A DNA stretch of 64,000 bases, from contig NZ_CP051461.1 of assembly GCF_012584515.1 (NCBI RefSeq), positions 2,971,501 through 3,035,500 on the forward strand, written 5' to 3'. Each line of letters opens with the position of its first letter. Position 1 is the stretch's first letter. This DNA is from Polaromonas vacuolata. Lineage in GTDB: Bacteria; Pseudomonadota; Gammaproteobacteria; Burkholderiales; Burkholderiaceae_C. Shown piece after piece: positions 1 through 9,989 of this stretch. A program made the position numbers and the translations under genes. The notes under the pieces were generated by a model. That model saw only the letters and a list, made by a program, of their open reading frames with translations, searched no databases and was not told the origin of the DNA.

Positions 1-71
1 CCATGCGTGAGGGCGGCGATGCCGTACTGATCCGCTTGGGCCGCGGCAAGGTATCGACAATGGGTTTGTAA
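1..71 (+). CDS. C-terminal end of an upstream gene, possibly a Sua5/YciO-type protein (partial)
   Basis: An open frame runs in from the window edge and ends at TAA 69-71; the visible tail ends VLIRLGRGKVSTMGL. Sua5/YciO/YrdC proteins (threonylcarbamoyl-AMP synthase family) often end in a hydrophobic strand followed by a basic, Gly-rich tail of this kind. From memory, such a gene often precedes the site-2 protease and trpS in Burkholderiales. Only about 22 codons are visible, so the family is a guess from context; the existence of a reading frame ending here is more secure. Confidence 0.4.
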   Translation, partial: MREGGDAVLIRLGRGKVSTMGL

Positions 72-284
72 GCCGGCACATCTCAAGCATTGCCGCGCAA
101 CCAAGAGTTGCGCTGCATGGTCTGAATGATTAAACGCTGCTTGATTTACTTTTTTTTCTGCCGAATTTTCTGCTTGTAATCTGCCTGCATTTGCAGGCAA
201 TATGCGGAAAAAGGCCTAAACACACTGCTGCTGTATTGACTTGGCAGCAGGATTCTTAAATTTAACCCATCGAGAAAACACAGC

Positions 285-953
285 ATGGATATTGCAAACC
301 TGATTCAAACTGTTGCGATCTACGCATTGCCAGTTCTGTTCGCCATTACCTTGCACGAGGCGGCGCACGGCTACGCGGCGCGCCACTTTGGCGACAATAC
401 CGCCTATGTAATGGGCAGGATCACTCTGAATCCACTCAAGCACATAGACCCGATAGGCACTATCGCCATGCCATTGATGCTTTATTTCGCAACATCTGGC
501 GCCTTTCTGTTTGGCTATGCGAAACCGGTTCCGGTCAATTTCGGTAAGTTGCGCAATCCCAAGCGCGACATGGTCTGGGTCGCACTTGCGGGGCCGGCAT
601 CGAATTTTGCACAAGCTCTTTTTTGGGCCTTGGCGCTGGTTTTCTACGCCGCTTTCGGTGTGTCAGAAACCTTTTTTATAAAAATGGCACAGGCCGGCAT
701 ATTGGTTAATTTAGTTATGTGGGCCTTTAACCTCTTCCCACTGCCCCCGCTAGACGGCGGTCGCATACTGGTTGGCCTTCTACCTTGGAAGCAGGCCCAA
801 TTAGTTTCGCGTGTCGAGCCTTGGGGCTTTTTCATCGTCATGGGACTGGTGCTAACCGGCATAGTCGGCAAGCTCTGGTTAGCTCCATTGATTTCCATCT
901 CTATGGGGCTGATTGCTGCCCTGATCAATCCCTTATTTGCACTCGTTCGTTAA
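285..953 (+). CDS. Site-2 protease family protein (peptidase M50, intramembrane zinc metalloprotease)
   Basis: 222 aa, strongly hydrophobic, with about five to six membrane segments. The zinc-binding HEAAH motif is at residues 24-28 in the first segment. The second motif NLFPLPPLDGGR is at 149-160, with D157 as expected third zinc ligand. This compact form without PDZ or CBS domains is the small Rip1/YwhC-like M50B group, which cleaves transmembrane substrates; the substrate is unknown. The ATG at 285 follows GAAAACACAGC without a strong Shine-Dalgarno sequence. It is followed 11 bp later by trpS on the same strand, so the two are probably cotranscribed. The family assignment is firm. Confidence 0.93.
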   Translation: MDIANLIQTVAIYALPVLFAITLHEAAHGYAARHFGDNTAYVMGRITLNPLKHIDPIGTIAMPLMLYFATSGAFLFGYAKPVPVNFGKLRNPKRDMVWVALAGPASNFAQALFWALALVFYAAFGVSETFFIKMAQAGILVNLVMWAFNLFPLPPLDGGRILVGLLPWKQAQLVSRVEPWGFFIVMGLVLTGIVGKLWLAPLISISMGLIAALINPLFALVR

Positions 954-964
954 ACCTGCCAGCC

Positions 965-2263
965 ATGACCCAATCCCTACCCGTGACCACCCAACGCTTT
1001 CTAACCGGTATCACCACTACTGGTACGCCCCATCTGGGCAACTTTGTGGGCTCTATTAGGCCTTCTGTTGCGGCCAGCCAAGGCGAGAATGCGGAGAGTT
1101 TTTACTTTCTAGCCGACTACCACGCCCTGATCAAATGCGGCGACCCAGCGCGTATTCAGCAATCCACGCTGGAGATAGCGGCAAGCTGGCTGGCCGCTGG
1201 GCTGGATCCAGAGCGGGTGATTTTCTACCGCCAATCCGATGTTCCAGAAATTACAGAATTAACTTGGCTGCTGACCTGTGTGACGGGTAAAGGCATGCTT
1301 AACCGTGCCCATGCCTACAAAGCTTCAGTCGATAAAAATACCGCTGCTGGCAACGATGCTGAGACGGACATAACGGCCGGTCTTTTTATGTACCCGGTAC
1401 TCATGGCGGCTGATATTTTGATGTTCAAAGCACACAAGGTGCCAGTTGGCCGAGATCAGGTTCAACACATAGAAATGGCACGTGACATTGCTCAGCGCTT
1501 TAACCACCTCTACGGCGAACACCTGACGCTGCCAGAGGCCATGATTGAGGAATCAGTCTCCACTTTGCCAGGCCTTGATGGCCGCAAGATGAGTAAGAGC
1601 TACGACAACACCATACCGGTGTTCGCGTCTCAAGCCGAGCTAAAAAAACTCATCGCCGCCATCGTTACCGATTCGCTAGCGCCGGGGCAAGCAAAACAAA
1701 CCGAAGGCTCGGCACTGTTTCAGATCTACCAAGCTTTTGCCAGCCCAGCAGAGACTGAGCTGCTGCGCCAAGCCTATGCCAATGGCATGGGGTGGGGTGA
1801 TATTAAAGCGCTGCTATTTGAGCGACTAGACCGCGATATAGCGCCCATGCGAGAGCAATACCAAAAGCTGATGCGTGAACCAGAAAAAATTGAAGCCATA
1901 TTGCTCGCAGGTGCAGTCAAAGCCCGTGCTCTTGCTGTGCCACTACTGAGCGAGTTGCGGCACGCAGTCGGTTTACGCAAACTCGAACAACTAACGCCAG
2001 TCGTCACCAAGTCAAAAAGTGTAAAAGCTAATAACTATGGCTTCAAGCAATACCGCGAAAGCGATGGCCAGTTTTATTTCAAATTAATCAGTAAGACCGG
2101 CAAACTTTTATTGCAAAGTCACGGATTTGACTCACCCAGAGAAGCGGCGCAAGTCATTGCCCGAATCCAAGCAGAGGGTAGCGCCGTATTAGGTGAGATA
2201 AAAGACAAATTACATCCATTAGAAAACGTTGAAATTAATGAGATTAATTCTGAAATTAATTAA
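965..2263 (+). CDS. trpS: Tryptophan--tRNA ligase with C-terminal YegP-like (DUF1508) extension
   Basis: 432 aa class I aminoacyl-tRNA synthetase charging tRNA-Trp. The HIGH-type motif is HLGN at residues 23-26 and the KMSKS motif is at 208-212. The frame is open upstream to 785, but the ATG at 965 gives the usual TrpS N-terminus (RFLTGITTTGTPHLGN) and avoids overlap with the M50 gene. The catalytic core ends near residue 340. The last 75 or so residues (YGFKQYRESDGQFYFKL..., LLLQSHGF) resemble one YegP/DUF1508 unit, which E. coli TrpS lacks. The extreme C-terminus is Asn/Glu/Ile-rich (NVEINEINSEIN) and runs into AT-rich DNA, so the last residues may be a recent read-through tail. Confidence 0.95.
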   Translation: MTQSLPVTTQRFLTGITTTGTPHLGNFVGSIRPSVAASQGENAESFYFLADYHALIKCGDPARIQQSTLEIAASWLAAGLDPERVIFYRQSDVPEITELTWLLTCVTGKGMLNRAHAYKASVDKNTAAGNDAETDITAGLFMYPVLMAADILMFKAHKVPVGRDQVQHIEMARDIAQRFNHLYGEHLTLPEAMIEESVSTLPGLDGRKMSKSYDNTIPVFASQAELKKLIAAIVTDSLAPGQAKQTEGSALFQIYQAFASPAETELLRQAYANGMGWGDIKALLFERLDRDIAPMREQYQKLMREPEKIEAILLAGAVKARALAVPLLSELRHAVGLRKLEQLTPVVTKSKSVKANNYGFKQYRESDGQFYFKLISKTGKLLLQSHGFDSPREAAQVIARIQAEGSAVLGEIKDKLHPLENVEINEINSEIN

Positions 2264-2333
2264 TTCAGTATTCTTTTTAATTAAAAATACGAAATTACTA
2301 TAAATTCTCGCTTTAGACGTATTTTTTACTTTC

Positions 2334-3420
2334 GCGGATTCAAGTCTGAAGTGCAACTTTGAAATTAACCGTACGGGTGGGTGAGATGTGAGAGCATCCA
2401 AGCTTCCCGACTACCAAGTCAAAGTTGACCAGAATGATTTACACACACCTCACCCGTGACGAACGTTACCAGATTGCAATCCTCGTCAAAGCAAACTTCA
2501 ATCAAAGTGAAATTGCAAAAATGATGGACCGTGATAAATCGAGCATCAGCCGTGAGTTGCGTCGTAACCGCGGTCTACGAGGCTATCGCCCTAAGCAGGC
2601 AAATGACAAAGCCCAAGAACGTAGACTTGCCTGCGCCAATAGTCCTAGAGTTGCTGACTCGACATGGGCTGTAGTGGAGGAAAAGTTGGCTGAGGCTTGG
2701 AGCCCCGAGCAAATCAGCGGCCACCTCGAAGCTAGCCACCAACCCGGTGTTAGCTATGAGAGCATTTACCAGTACATCTACGCTGACAAACGCGCGGGCG
2801 GCACCTTGCATAAAACACTGCGTTGCCAGAAGACGCGAAAAAAACGCAGCAGTGGCCGTGAACGGCGCGGCACCATCTCTCACCAGGTCTCAATAGAACT
2901 GCGACCCGACATCGTGCTTGAGCGTGCGCGCTTTGGCGACTGGGAGGCTGATCTGGTGATTGGTGCCGGGCAGAAGCAAGCACTAGTGACGATTAATGAG
3001 CGTGTCTCTCGCTATTCAATAATTTTCCACGTGCCATTCAAAACAGCGCAAGCCGTAGGGGACGCGTTAATCACTTTACTCAAACCGTTCGCTCATTGCG
3101 TGCACACTCTCACGACTGATAACGGCAAGGAATTTTCTCAGCATGAACGAATAGCTTCTGCGCTGAGTGCAGATTTCTTTTTCGCCCATCCATACGCCTC
3201 GTGGGAGCGTGGGGCGAACGAGAATATGAACGGTTTGATTCGCCAGTTTTTCCCAAAGGGGATGCGCTTTAATTGCATCACCGACGATGACATTGCTTTA
3301 GCGATGCACAGGCTCAATCATCGTCCTAGAAAATGTTTAGGGTATCGAACGCCGCATCAGGTTTTTATGGAACAGTTAGAGTCCTATCAGCATACGGTTG
3401 CACTTCAAGCTTGAATCCGC
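2334..3420 (+). mobile_element. IS30-family insertion sequence, apparently complete
   Basis: The element is about 1087 bp and is bounded by 24-bp inverted repeats at 2334-2357 and 3397-3420. The repeats differ at two central positions: GCGGATTCAAG-TC-TGAAGTGCAAC on the left, CT at the same place in the inverted right copy. The right repeat contains the transposase stop codon, as in several compact IS30 elements. CTTT occurs on both sides (2329-2332 and 3421-3424), one base outside the left repeat, and may be the target duplication, though IS30 elements usually make 2-3 bp. The element lies 70 bp after trpS in AT-rich DNA and interrupts no recognisable gene. Confidence 0.9.
2434..3414 (+). CDS. 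IS30-family transposase
   Basis: 326 aa, full length for the family. The N-terminal helix-turn-helix (residues about 7-50, LTRDERYQIAILVKANFNQSEIAKMMDRDKSSISRELRRN) is the IS30-type repeat-binding domain. The DDE core has D169 or D173 (DWEAD), D229 (TTDNGKEF) and E263 (ANENMNG); the second and third are 33 residues apart, the IS30 spacing. The chosen ATG at 2434 begins MIYTHLTRDE; an in-frame TTG at 2425 is less likely. No frameshift or internal stop is seen, so the enzyme looks functional. Confidence 0.95.
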   Translation: MIYTHLTRDERYQIAILVKANFNQSEIAKMMDRDKSSISRELRRNRGLRGYRPKQANDKAQERRLACANSPRVADSTWAVVEEKLAEAWSPEQISGHLEASHQPGVSYESIYQYIYADKRAGGTLHKTLRCQKTRKKRSSGRERRGTISHQVSIELRPDIVLERARFGDWEADLVIGAGQKQALVTINERVSRYSIIFHVPFKTAQAVGDALITLLKPFAHCVHTLTTDNGKEFSQHERIASALSADFFFAHPYASWERGANENMNGLIRQFFPKGMRFNCITDDDIALAMHRLNHRPRKCLGYRTPHQVFMEQLESYQHTVALQA

Positions 3421-3664
3421 CTTTTAATTGATTGGCATAATCATAAACTTATATTTATGGTCTAAAAAGCGCCAATTCAAGAATATAAAATATCAAACTA
3501 AACATATAATTAGTAACAATTAATTAATTAATAACGTTTTTTCACAGATTAAGGAAATTTGGCGCGTTGAAGTTGAAAAAAAATAATATTTTTAATATTT
3601 CAACTGTTCTTAAATTAAGTTACACGGTTATGCTTGCGATTTGTTTAATAGTACGACTCACATC

Positions 3665-4246
3665 ATGAGCATTTTTGTCATTGACGCCCACCCCTTAATG
3701 CGTGAAGCCGTAGCCGGGCTTATACGACGTGTAAACCCAAAAGCCAGCGTAATAGGCCTTTCTGCGCTTGATGCTTTGCCCTCTTCAACAGAGCTAGAAC
3801 GACCGGAGATGATCTGCCTAGAACTAAAAACACCGGACAGTTATGGAATTGAAGGCATTAAGCAACTCAAGACTCAATTTCCGGACGTCCCGGTGGTTGT
3901 TTTGTCTTCGTGCTACGAATGCAGGGATCAATCTATTGGAGCAGGTGCCGACGCATTTTTAAACAAATCTGCAGAGCATGCAGAAATTGCAAATGTGTTG
4001 CGGAGCTTTTTGCTCGATGATTCAGACGCTGACAGTGAAATTGGACAGCCTGTCAAAAAGCTCTCCAAGCGTCAAAAACAATTGCTCATTTTGCTAGACA
4101 AAGGCATGAGCAATAGAGACATCGCCGAAAACCTCGAAATCAGCGAACACACAGTTAAAGTTCATCTTTGGCGGCTATTTAGGCGCTTAAATGTTAAAAG
4201 TCGGTCGCAAGCTAGTCATCTAGCGCGCGTACAAGGCTTGTTTTAA
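3665..4246 (+). CDS. LuxR/NarL-family response regulator with Glu in place of the phospho-accepting Asp
   Basis: 193 aa. An N-terminal receiver-like domain (residues about 1-115) is followed by a LuxR-type helix-turn-helix (about 131-190, SKRQKQLLILLDKGMSNRDIAENLEISEHTVKVHLWRL). The receiver keeps D7, the Ser pair at 81-82 and K101 (FLNKS). At the phosphorylation site the sequence is LELKTPDSYGIE, so E53 replaces the usual Asp. No sensor kinase is adjacent. The ATG at 3665 was chosen over TTG 3641 because it starts directly at the first receiver strand; neither has a clear Shine-Dalgarno. It sits in AT-rich DNA between the IS element and a terminator. The regulated genes are unknown. Confidence 0.85.
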   Translation: MSIFVIDAHPLMREAVAGLIRRVNPKASVIGLSALDALPSSTELERPEMICLELKTPDSYGIEGIKQLKTQFPDVPVVVLSSCYECRDQSIGAGADAFLNKSAEHAEIANVLRSFLLDDSDADSEIGQPVKKLSKRQKQLLILLDKGMSNRDIAENLEISEHTVKVHLWRLFRRLNVKSRSQASHLARVQGLF

Positions 4247-4393
4247 GTTCATCAATGTTTGCCATAGCGCTATTTTTTAGCGCATGGCCTCATCAGTTTT
4301 AACAATCATTTGCCGCCATACATGTCGGCATTTTTTTCGTCTGCCACTTTCTTTGAGCCATGTCGGGTATGTGTTTTAGCCCAGTCAGAAAAC

Positions 4394-4421
4394 AAAAAAC
4401 CAGCACTAGGCTGGTTTTTTT
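4394..4421. terminator. Bidirectional Rho-independent terminator between the LuxR gene and tRNA-Ser
   Basis: The stem ACCAGC/GCTGGT (4399-4404 and 4410-4415) with a 5-nt loop is flanked by A and T runs on both sides. It can therefore end the regulator transcript on + and the serS/tRNA-Ser transcript on -. Confidence 0.8.
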
Positions 4422-4456
4422 GAAAGCAATAGCGATTAACCGTTAATGCTTGGTGT

Positions 4457-4544
4457 TGGAGGAAGAGGTGGGATTCGAACCCACGGTACCTTACGGTACG
4501 CCTGATTTCGAATCAGGTACATTCGGCCACTCTGCCACTCTTCC
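4457..4544 (-). tRNA. tRNA-Ser, anticodon CGA
   Basis: The minus strand folds as a class II tRNA with a long variable arm. The acceptor GGAAGAG pairs with CTCTTCC. The anticodon stem CCTGA/TCAGG holds the loop TTCGAAA with anticodon CGA, reading UCG. The T loop GGTTCGAATC is canonical. The 3' CCA is encoded (4457-4459). It lies 87 bp downstream of serS on the same strand and may share its transcript; the terminator at 4394-4421 follows. Confidence 0.96.
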
Positions 4545-4631
4545 ACTCTTACGGGTGCTGTTTCAAGCACTGACTAATCGTCTGTACGAAAAGCCGTAAG
4601 GCATTCTAGCAGGCTAAACAATGCGAAAACG

Positions 4632-5993
<1,362 letters not shown>

Positions 5994-6947
5994 TCAGCCT
6001 AAGCTAGCCGGATCTAAATTTGCACCGCAAATGATCAGGCAGACGGTTTCATTGGCTGGCGGCAAATAGCGACCGCTTTGCAAGGCAGCTAAGGGCAGCG
6101 CTGCCGCGGGTTCAATCTCAAGCTTTAACTCGCGCCAAAGCCACTGCTGAGCCTGCTTTATGCTGATGTCATCAAGTAGCAATGAGTCCCGTACATATGC
6201 CTGGGTCGCCGCCCAAGCCAGCGCGCCAATGCGGCGTGCCCCCAAGGAATCGGCTGCAATGCCGCTGACTGCCACATCAACAGGCTCACCTGCAAATCTA
6301 GCGTTGAACAAGGTGGGTGCTAGTTCGGGCTCTAGCGCCACCACGCGGCTGCGCTGTTCAAACCAACTGGCTACACCGCCTATCAGGCCACCGCCGCCTA
6401 CGCTGACCAGCACACTGCCCGGCAAACCACCTTGCAGTTCAATCTCGCGCGCCAGCGTGCCAGCACCGGTGAGTACCTCGACCTGATCATAAGCATGGGT
6501 TAGCAAGGCCCCGGTTTGCTGCTGACGTTTTAAACAAGCCGCAAGGGCATCGGAGTAGGCCTCGCCGACGACGACGACCTTAGCGCCCAAAGCGGCCAGA
6601 CGTTCGCGTTTAGCTAGGCTAGAGACGCCGGGCACAAAAACTTCACAGCGCACACCAAGCGCGCGCGCAGCGGCTGCCGTTGCAATACCGGCATTACCGC
6701 CAGACGCGACGATCACGCCGCTGTCTGGAATCGGATTCGACAGCAAGCGGTTCAGCATGCCGCGAGCCTTGAAACTTCCGCCAGTTTGCATATGCTCAAG
6801 CTTGAGCCAGACTTCTGCACAGGCAATGCCCAAAGCCTTGCCGGGCAGCTTCATCAGCGGTGTTTGGTGGATAAAGTGACTGTACTTTTCTTCAAATACC
6901 TTGGCGCAAGCTTCAATCTGAGCACGCGTTATTAGCGGGTCTGCCAT
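5994..6947 (-). CDS. Threonine/serine dehydratase family PLP enzyme
   Basis: 317 aa fold-type II PLP enzyme of the TdcB/IlvA catalytic-domain group. K60 in GGSFKARGM is the expected Schiff-base lysine, the phosphate-binding loop is SVGGGGLIGG near residue 184, and N84 lies in SGGNAGIA. There is no C-terminal ACT regulatory domain, so it is a catabolic-type or promiscuous dehydratase (threonine to 2-oxobutanoate, serine to pyruvate) rather than the feedback-inhibited biosynthetic IlvA. A serine racemase-like role is also possible. It sits 3 bp from the ispH stop, so it is probably translated from the same message. Confidence 0.85.
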   Translation of the reverse strand: MADPLITRAQIEACAKVFEEKYSHFIHQTPLMKLPGKALGIACAEVWLKLEHMQTGGSFKARGMLNRLLSNPIPDSGVIVASGGNAGIATAAAARALGVRCEVFVPGVSSLAKRERLAALGAKVVVVGEAYSDALAACLKRQQQTGALLTHAYDQVEVLTGAGTLAREIELQGGLPGSVLVSVGGGGLIGGVASWFEQRSRVVALEPELAPTLFNARFAGEPVDVAVSGIAADSLGARRIGALAWAATQAYVRDSLLLDDISIKQAQQWLWRELKLEIEPAAALPLAALQSGRYLPPANETVCLIICGANLDPASLG

Positions 6948-6950
6948 GAC

Positions 6951-7961
6951 TTAACTCTGTTGGTGCAACTTGCTGGAATTAATTTCCATAGGTTGACCTT
7001 GAGCATCTAAGCGCAAACCTTTGGGCAGGGGAAACTTAATCGTCTCTTCAATCCCATCCATTTTGCGTATGGAGACAGCGCCCAGCGCCTTAATTCGGTC
7101 AATCACTTGTTTAACCAAAATATCCGGCGCCGAGGCACCCGCAGTTAAGCCAACTCGGCTTCTTCCTTCAAACCAGCTTTCCTGCAGTTCACTGGCGTTA
7201 TCCACCATAAAAGCGAGCGTACCCAGCTTGGCGGCGAGCTCGCGCAAGCGGTTGCTGTTAGAGCTGGTCGGACTGCCCACCACAATCAAAATATCAACCT
7301 GAGGGCTGAGCACCTTAACCGCGTCTTGACGGTTTTGTGTGGCGTAACAAATGTCTTGCAACTTGGGTGCACGCACACTGGGAAAGCGCGCACGGACGGC
7401 GGCGCTGATCTCGGCTGCATCGTCCACGCTCAGCGTAGTTTGTGTGACCAAAGCCAGACGCTCAGTTTGCAAAGGGCTGATAAGCGCGACGTCAGCGACG
7501 TCTTCTACCAAGTGAATGCCACTGTCTAACTGGCCCATGGTGCCCTCTACCTCAGGGTGGCCTTTGTGACCAATCATGATGAACTCAAAGCCTTCTTTGT
7601 GTAGCTTCGCCACTTCTACATGGACTTTGGTCACCAGCGGGCAAGTGGCGTCAAAAATCTGAAAGCCTCGGCGCTGAGCGTCAAGCTCTATAGCCTTGCT
7701 CACACCGTGGGCGCTGAAGACTAGGGTCGCACCGGGCGGCACGGCATCAAGATCCTCAATAAAAATAGCGCCCTTTTGCTTTAAGTCGTTGACCACATAG
7801 GTGTTGTGAACAATTTCATGGCGCACATAAATTGGCGCGCCAAATTTGGTCAGTGCACGCTCGACGATTTCAATCGCCCGATCCACGCCAGCGCAAAAGC
7901 CGCGCGGCTCGGCCAGCAAGATTTCTTCTGGACCTTTTTTAAGCAAAGTCGTTAGTGTCAT
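6951..7961 (-). CDS. ispH: 4-hydroxy-3-methylbut-2-enyl diphosphate reductase
   Basis: 336 aa, last enzyme of the MEP isoprenoid pathway, making IPP and DMAPP from HMBPP. The three cluster-binding cysteines are C23 (PRGFCAGV), C107 (DATCPLV) and C205 (DICYATQNRQ). Conserved HEIVHN and GHKGHPEVEG motifs are also present. Its start overlaps the fkpB stop by 4 bp. The fkpB-ispH pair is a very common proteobacterial arrangement. Confidence 0.97.
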   Translation of the reverse strand: MTLTTLLKKGPEEILLAEPRGFCAGVDRAIEIVERALTKFGAPIYVRHEIVHNTYVVNDLKQKGAIFIEDLDAVPPGATLVFSAHGVSKAIELDAQRRGFQIFDATCPLVTKVHVEVAKLHKEGFEFIMIGHKGHPEVEGTMGQLDSGIHLVEDVADVALISPLQTERLALVTQTTLSVDDAAEISAAVRARFPSVRAPKLQDICYATQNRQDAVKVLSPQVDILIVVGSPTSSNSNRLRELAAKLGTLAFMVDNASELQESWFEGRSRVGLTAGASAPDILVKQVIDRIKALGAVSIRKMDGIEETIKFPLPKGLRLDAQGQPMEINSSKLHQQS

Positions 7962-8446
7962 AGGATTCCAATCACATGAAGTTCAAACACTACCGGCTGG
8001 CCGGCTAAGGGATGGTTGAAGTCGAACTGTACCGCCTCGCCGTTGGCGTTGACCTGCTGCACCGCGCCAGCGTACTGGCCCATACCGTCGGGCGTGGGGA
8101 ACTGAACCACATCACCGGGCTGGTATTTTTCTTGCGGATCGCCCAACTCGTTGAGCAGCTTGCGCGCAACCCATTGCAACAACTCTGGGTTGCGCGGCCC
8201 AAAAGCTTCGCCAGCGGGCAGCTCAAAGCTGGTGCGTACGCCTTCGACCAGACCGATAAGGCGTTGCTCAATAGCCGGTGAAAGTTGGCCATTGCCCAAG
8301 CTCAAAGTAGCGGGCTTGCCGCCAAAGGTATTGATGATGTCCAAACCGGGCACGCCATCGGCGCCAAGGCCGGACATGCGGTAGTGCAAAGTCAAAAATG
8401 AACTGGCCTCTATGGTGGGCAAGGATGTGGTGATTGCTGCGGTCAT
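7958..8446 (-). CDS. fkpB: FKBP-type peptidyl-prolyl cis-trans isomerase (SlpA/FkpB type)
   Basis: 162 aa. The SlpA-type FKBP fold carries an inserted flap (residues about 75-125), and the typical ending FNHPLAGQPVVFELHVIGIL is present. It catalyses proline isomerisation and acts as a chaperone. The frame is open to 8506, but ATG 8446 has GGAAAG shortly upstream on the minus strand and gives the normal family N-terminus (SSFLTLHYRMSG follows). It is the first gene of the fkpB-ispH-dehydratase-serS run and is divergent from radC across about 130 bp. Confidence 0.93.
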   Translation of the reverse strand: MTAAITTSLPTIEASSFLTLHYRMSGLGADGVPGLDIINTFGGKPATLSLGNGQLSPAIEQRLIGLVEGVRTSFELPAGEAFGPRNPELLQWVARKLLNELGDPQEKYQPGDVVQFPTPDGMGQYAGAVQQVNANGEAVQFDFNHPLAGQPVVFELHVIGIL

Positions 8447-8575
8447 AAAACTTTCCGTATAGGTCGGCCGGACTAGGCTAGTCTGGGCTGCTAACTGTTT
8501 GTACACTCCCGCTATTGTAGAAACATGGCCTTACCCGGGGGAACCCAAGGTTTGCCTTTACCAAAGCAGCCACCT

Positions 8576-9250
8576 ATGTTGATCAAGGATTTGCCCGCCA
8601 ACACTCGCCCGCGCGAAAAAATGCTGCTCCAAGGCGCTGGCGCACTCAGCAATGCGGAACTGTTGGCACTGCTGATTCGCAGCGGCATGCCGGGGCGAAA
8701 CGCGCTGCAAATAGGGCAAGAGCTGTTGGAGCAATTTGGCGGCTTGTCAGGTCTGCTACACGCCGGCTCTCAGGCACTTTGTGGCATCAAAGGTTTAGGG
8801 CCAGCCAAACGCGCAGAATTGGGCGCAGTGATTGAACTGGCCAAACGTGCGCTGGCCGAAGAACTGCGCGAGAAAATACTTTTCTCCAGTGAAAAAGAGT
8901 TGAGTGACTACCTGCGCATGCAGATAGGCAGCCGAACTTACGAGGTTTTTGCCGTGCTGTTTCTCGACAGCCGGCAACGCCTGATTACTTGGGAAGAATT
9001 GTTTCGTGGCAGTTTGACTCAAGCCAGCGTCTACCCGCGCGAGGTGGTGGTCAGAGCGCTGGCGCTCAATGCCTCAGCCGTGGTGTTGGCGCACAACCAT
9101 CCCAGCGGCTGTGCCGAGCCTTCATTGGCCGATCAAACTCTGACCCGAGCATTGCAAGCGGCGCTTAATTTAGTCGACGTACGGGTGTTGGATCACTATG
9201 TGGTCACAGCCAATCAAACTTTATCCAGGGCTGGGCTAGGCATGTTGTGA
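8576..9250 (+). CDS. radC: RadC family protein (UPF0758, JAB/MPN domain)
   Basis: 224 aa from ATG 8576 ([17 protein letters not shown]); an in-frame ATG at 8525 would add 17 residues and is the alternative. The N-terminal part has a helix-hairpin-helix-like segment ([13 protein letters not shown]). The C-terminal JAB metalloprotease-like domain carries [14 protein letters not shown], which holds the metal-binding His, Ser and Asp residues. Despite the name, a role in DNA repair is doubtful; the family's biochemical function is unsettled. Confidence 0.92.
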   Translation: MLIKDLPANTRPREKMLLQGAGALSNAELLALLIRSGMPGRNALQIGQELLEQFGGLSGLLHAGSQALCGIKGLGPAKRAELGAVIELAKRALAEELREKILFSSEKELSDYLRMQIGSRTYEVFAVLFLDSRQRLITWEELFRGSLTQASVYPREVVVRALALNASAVVLAHNHPSGCAEPSLADQTLTRALQAALNLVDVRVLDHYVVTANQTLSRAGLGML

Positions 9251-9316
9251 TGGCCGATAGAGGGCAATGCGGGTTGGCAAAACACAAGCCTGCGCTATCC
9301 GGGATACTCAAAGACC

Positions 9317-9982
9317 ATGAACCCGTCGCCGCATAGCAAGCTTAAAGAATTTAAAGACCTTAAATCGGTCAAGCTACTGCTGGCTGCACGCGCGCTGCTA
9401 GCCCAGCAGCTAGAAGCCGCAAAACTTGCGGCGGCCGCCAAAGTCAAAGCGGAAAAAGAGCTTTTCACGCTTGCAATAGGCCCGATCAAGCAGTTGCCTA
9501 AGCGCCATCTGCCAGGCCAGCGCGCCCACCATCTTCCGATCTATCCACCGCCGATTGCTGTGCAGCATTTGCTCGACGAGATGGCTGTGATGCGCGAAGC
9601 CATCTCCGATGAGTTCGATGTGGAAACCCTGCTAGACACCGACGAAGCGCTGAGTTTTCGCCGCCCCGGCTTAGGCCCAGAAGTCGTGCGAAAACTACGC
9701 CGCGGTGGCTGGAGCATTCAAGGCCAGCTAGACCTGCACGGCCTGCGCCGAGACGATGCGCGGGATGCCCTGAGTCATTTTGTAAAAGATGCCAAAAAAA
9801 CCGGCTGGCGCTGTGTGCGGGTCGTCCACGGCAAAGGCTTGGGATCACCCGGCAAAACACCGGTACTTAAAGGCAAGGTCCAAAGCTGGCTGATACAAAA
9901 ACAAGAAGTACTGGCCTTTGTACAAGCCCGGCCATCACAAGGCGGCGCGGGCGCTTTGGTGGTATTACTTGATCAGGGCTGA
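9317..9982 (+). CDS. Smr domain-containing protein
   Basis: 221 aa. The N-terminal half is charged and partly helical (Ala/Lys/Leu-rich, residues about 5-60). The C-terminal Smr domain (about 135-220) starts with LDLHGLRRDDARDALSHFV and contains HGKGLGSPGKTPVLKGKVQSWL. Its DLHG and HGKG motifs are typical of the Smr nuclease fold, also found in MutS2 and in rescue-associated endonucleases. Small stand-alone Smr proteins (YdaL/SmrA/SmrB type) act on RNA or DNA; which one this is cannot be told here. It lies 66 bp after radC on the same strand. Confidence 0.88.
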   Translation: MNPSPHSKLKEFKDLKSVKLLLAARALLAQQLEAAKLAAAAKVKAEKELFTLAIGPIKQLPKRHLPGQRAHHLPIYPPPIAVQHLLDEMAVMREAISDEFDVETLLDTDEALSFRRPGLGPEVVRKLRRGGWSIQGQLDLHGLRRDDARDALSHFVKDAKKTGWRCVRVVHGKGLGSPGKTPVLKGKVQSWLIQKQEVLAFVQARPSQGGAGALVVLLDQG

Positions 9983-9989
9983 GTCAAAC

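Noticed and set aside
785..964. Upstream extension of the trpS frame by 60 codons
   Set aside because: It overlaps the M50 protease gene and lies before the conserved TrpS N-terminus; ATG 965 fits the family.
2329..2333. Certain 4-bp target duplication of the IS element
   Set aside because: CTTT occurs on both sides but one base outside the left repeat, and IS30 elements usually make 2-3 bp; kept only as a possibility.
9274..9289. Sigma-54 promoter before the Smr gene (GG-N10-GC)
   Set aside because: The -12 part reads AAGC instead of TTGC and no activator site is near; likely chance.
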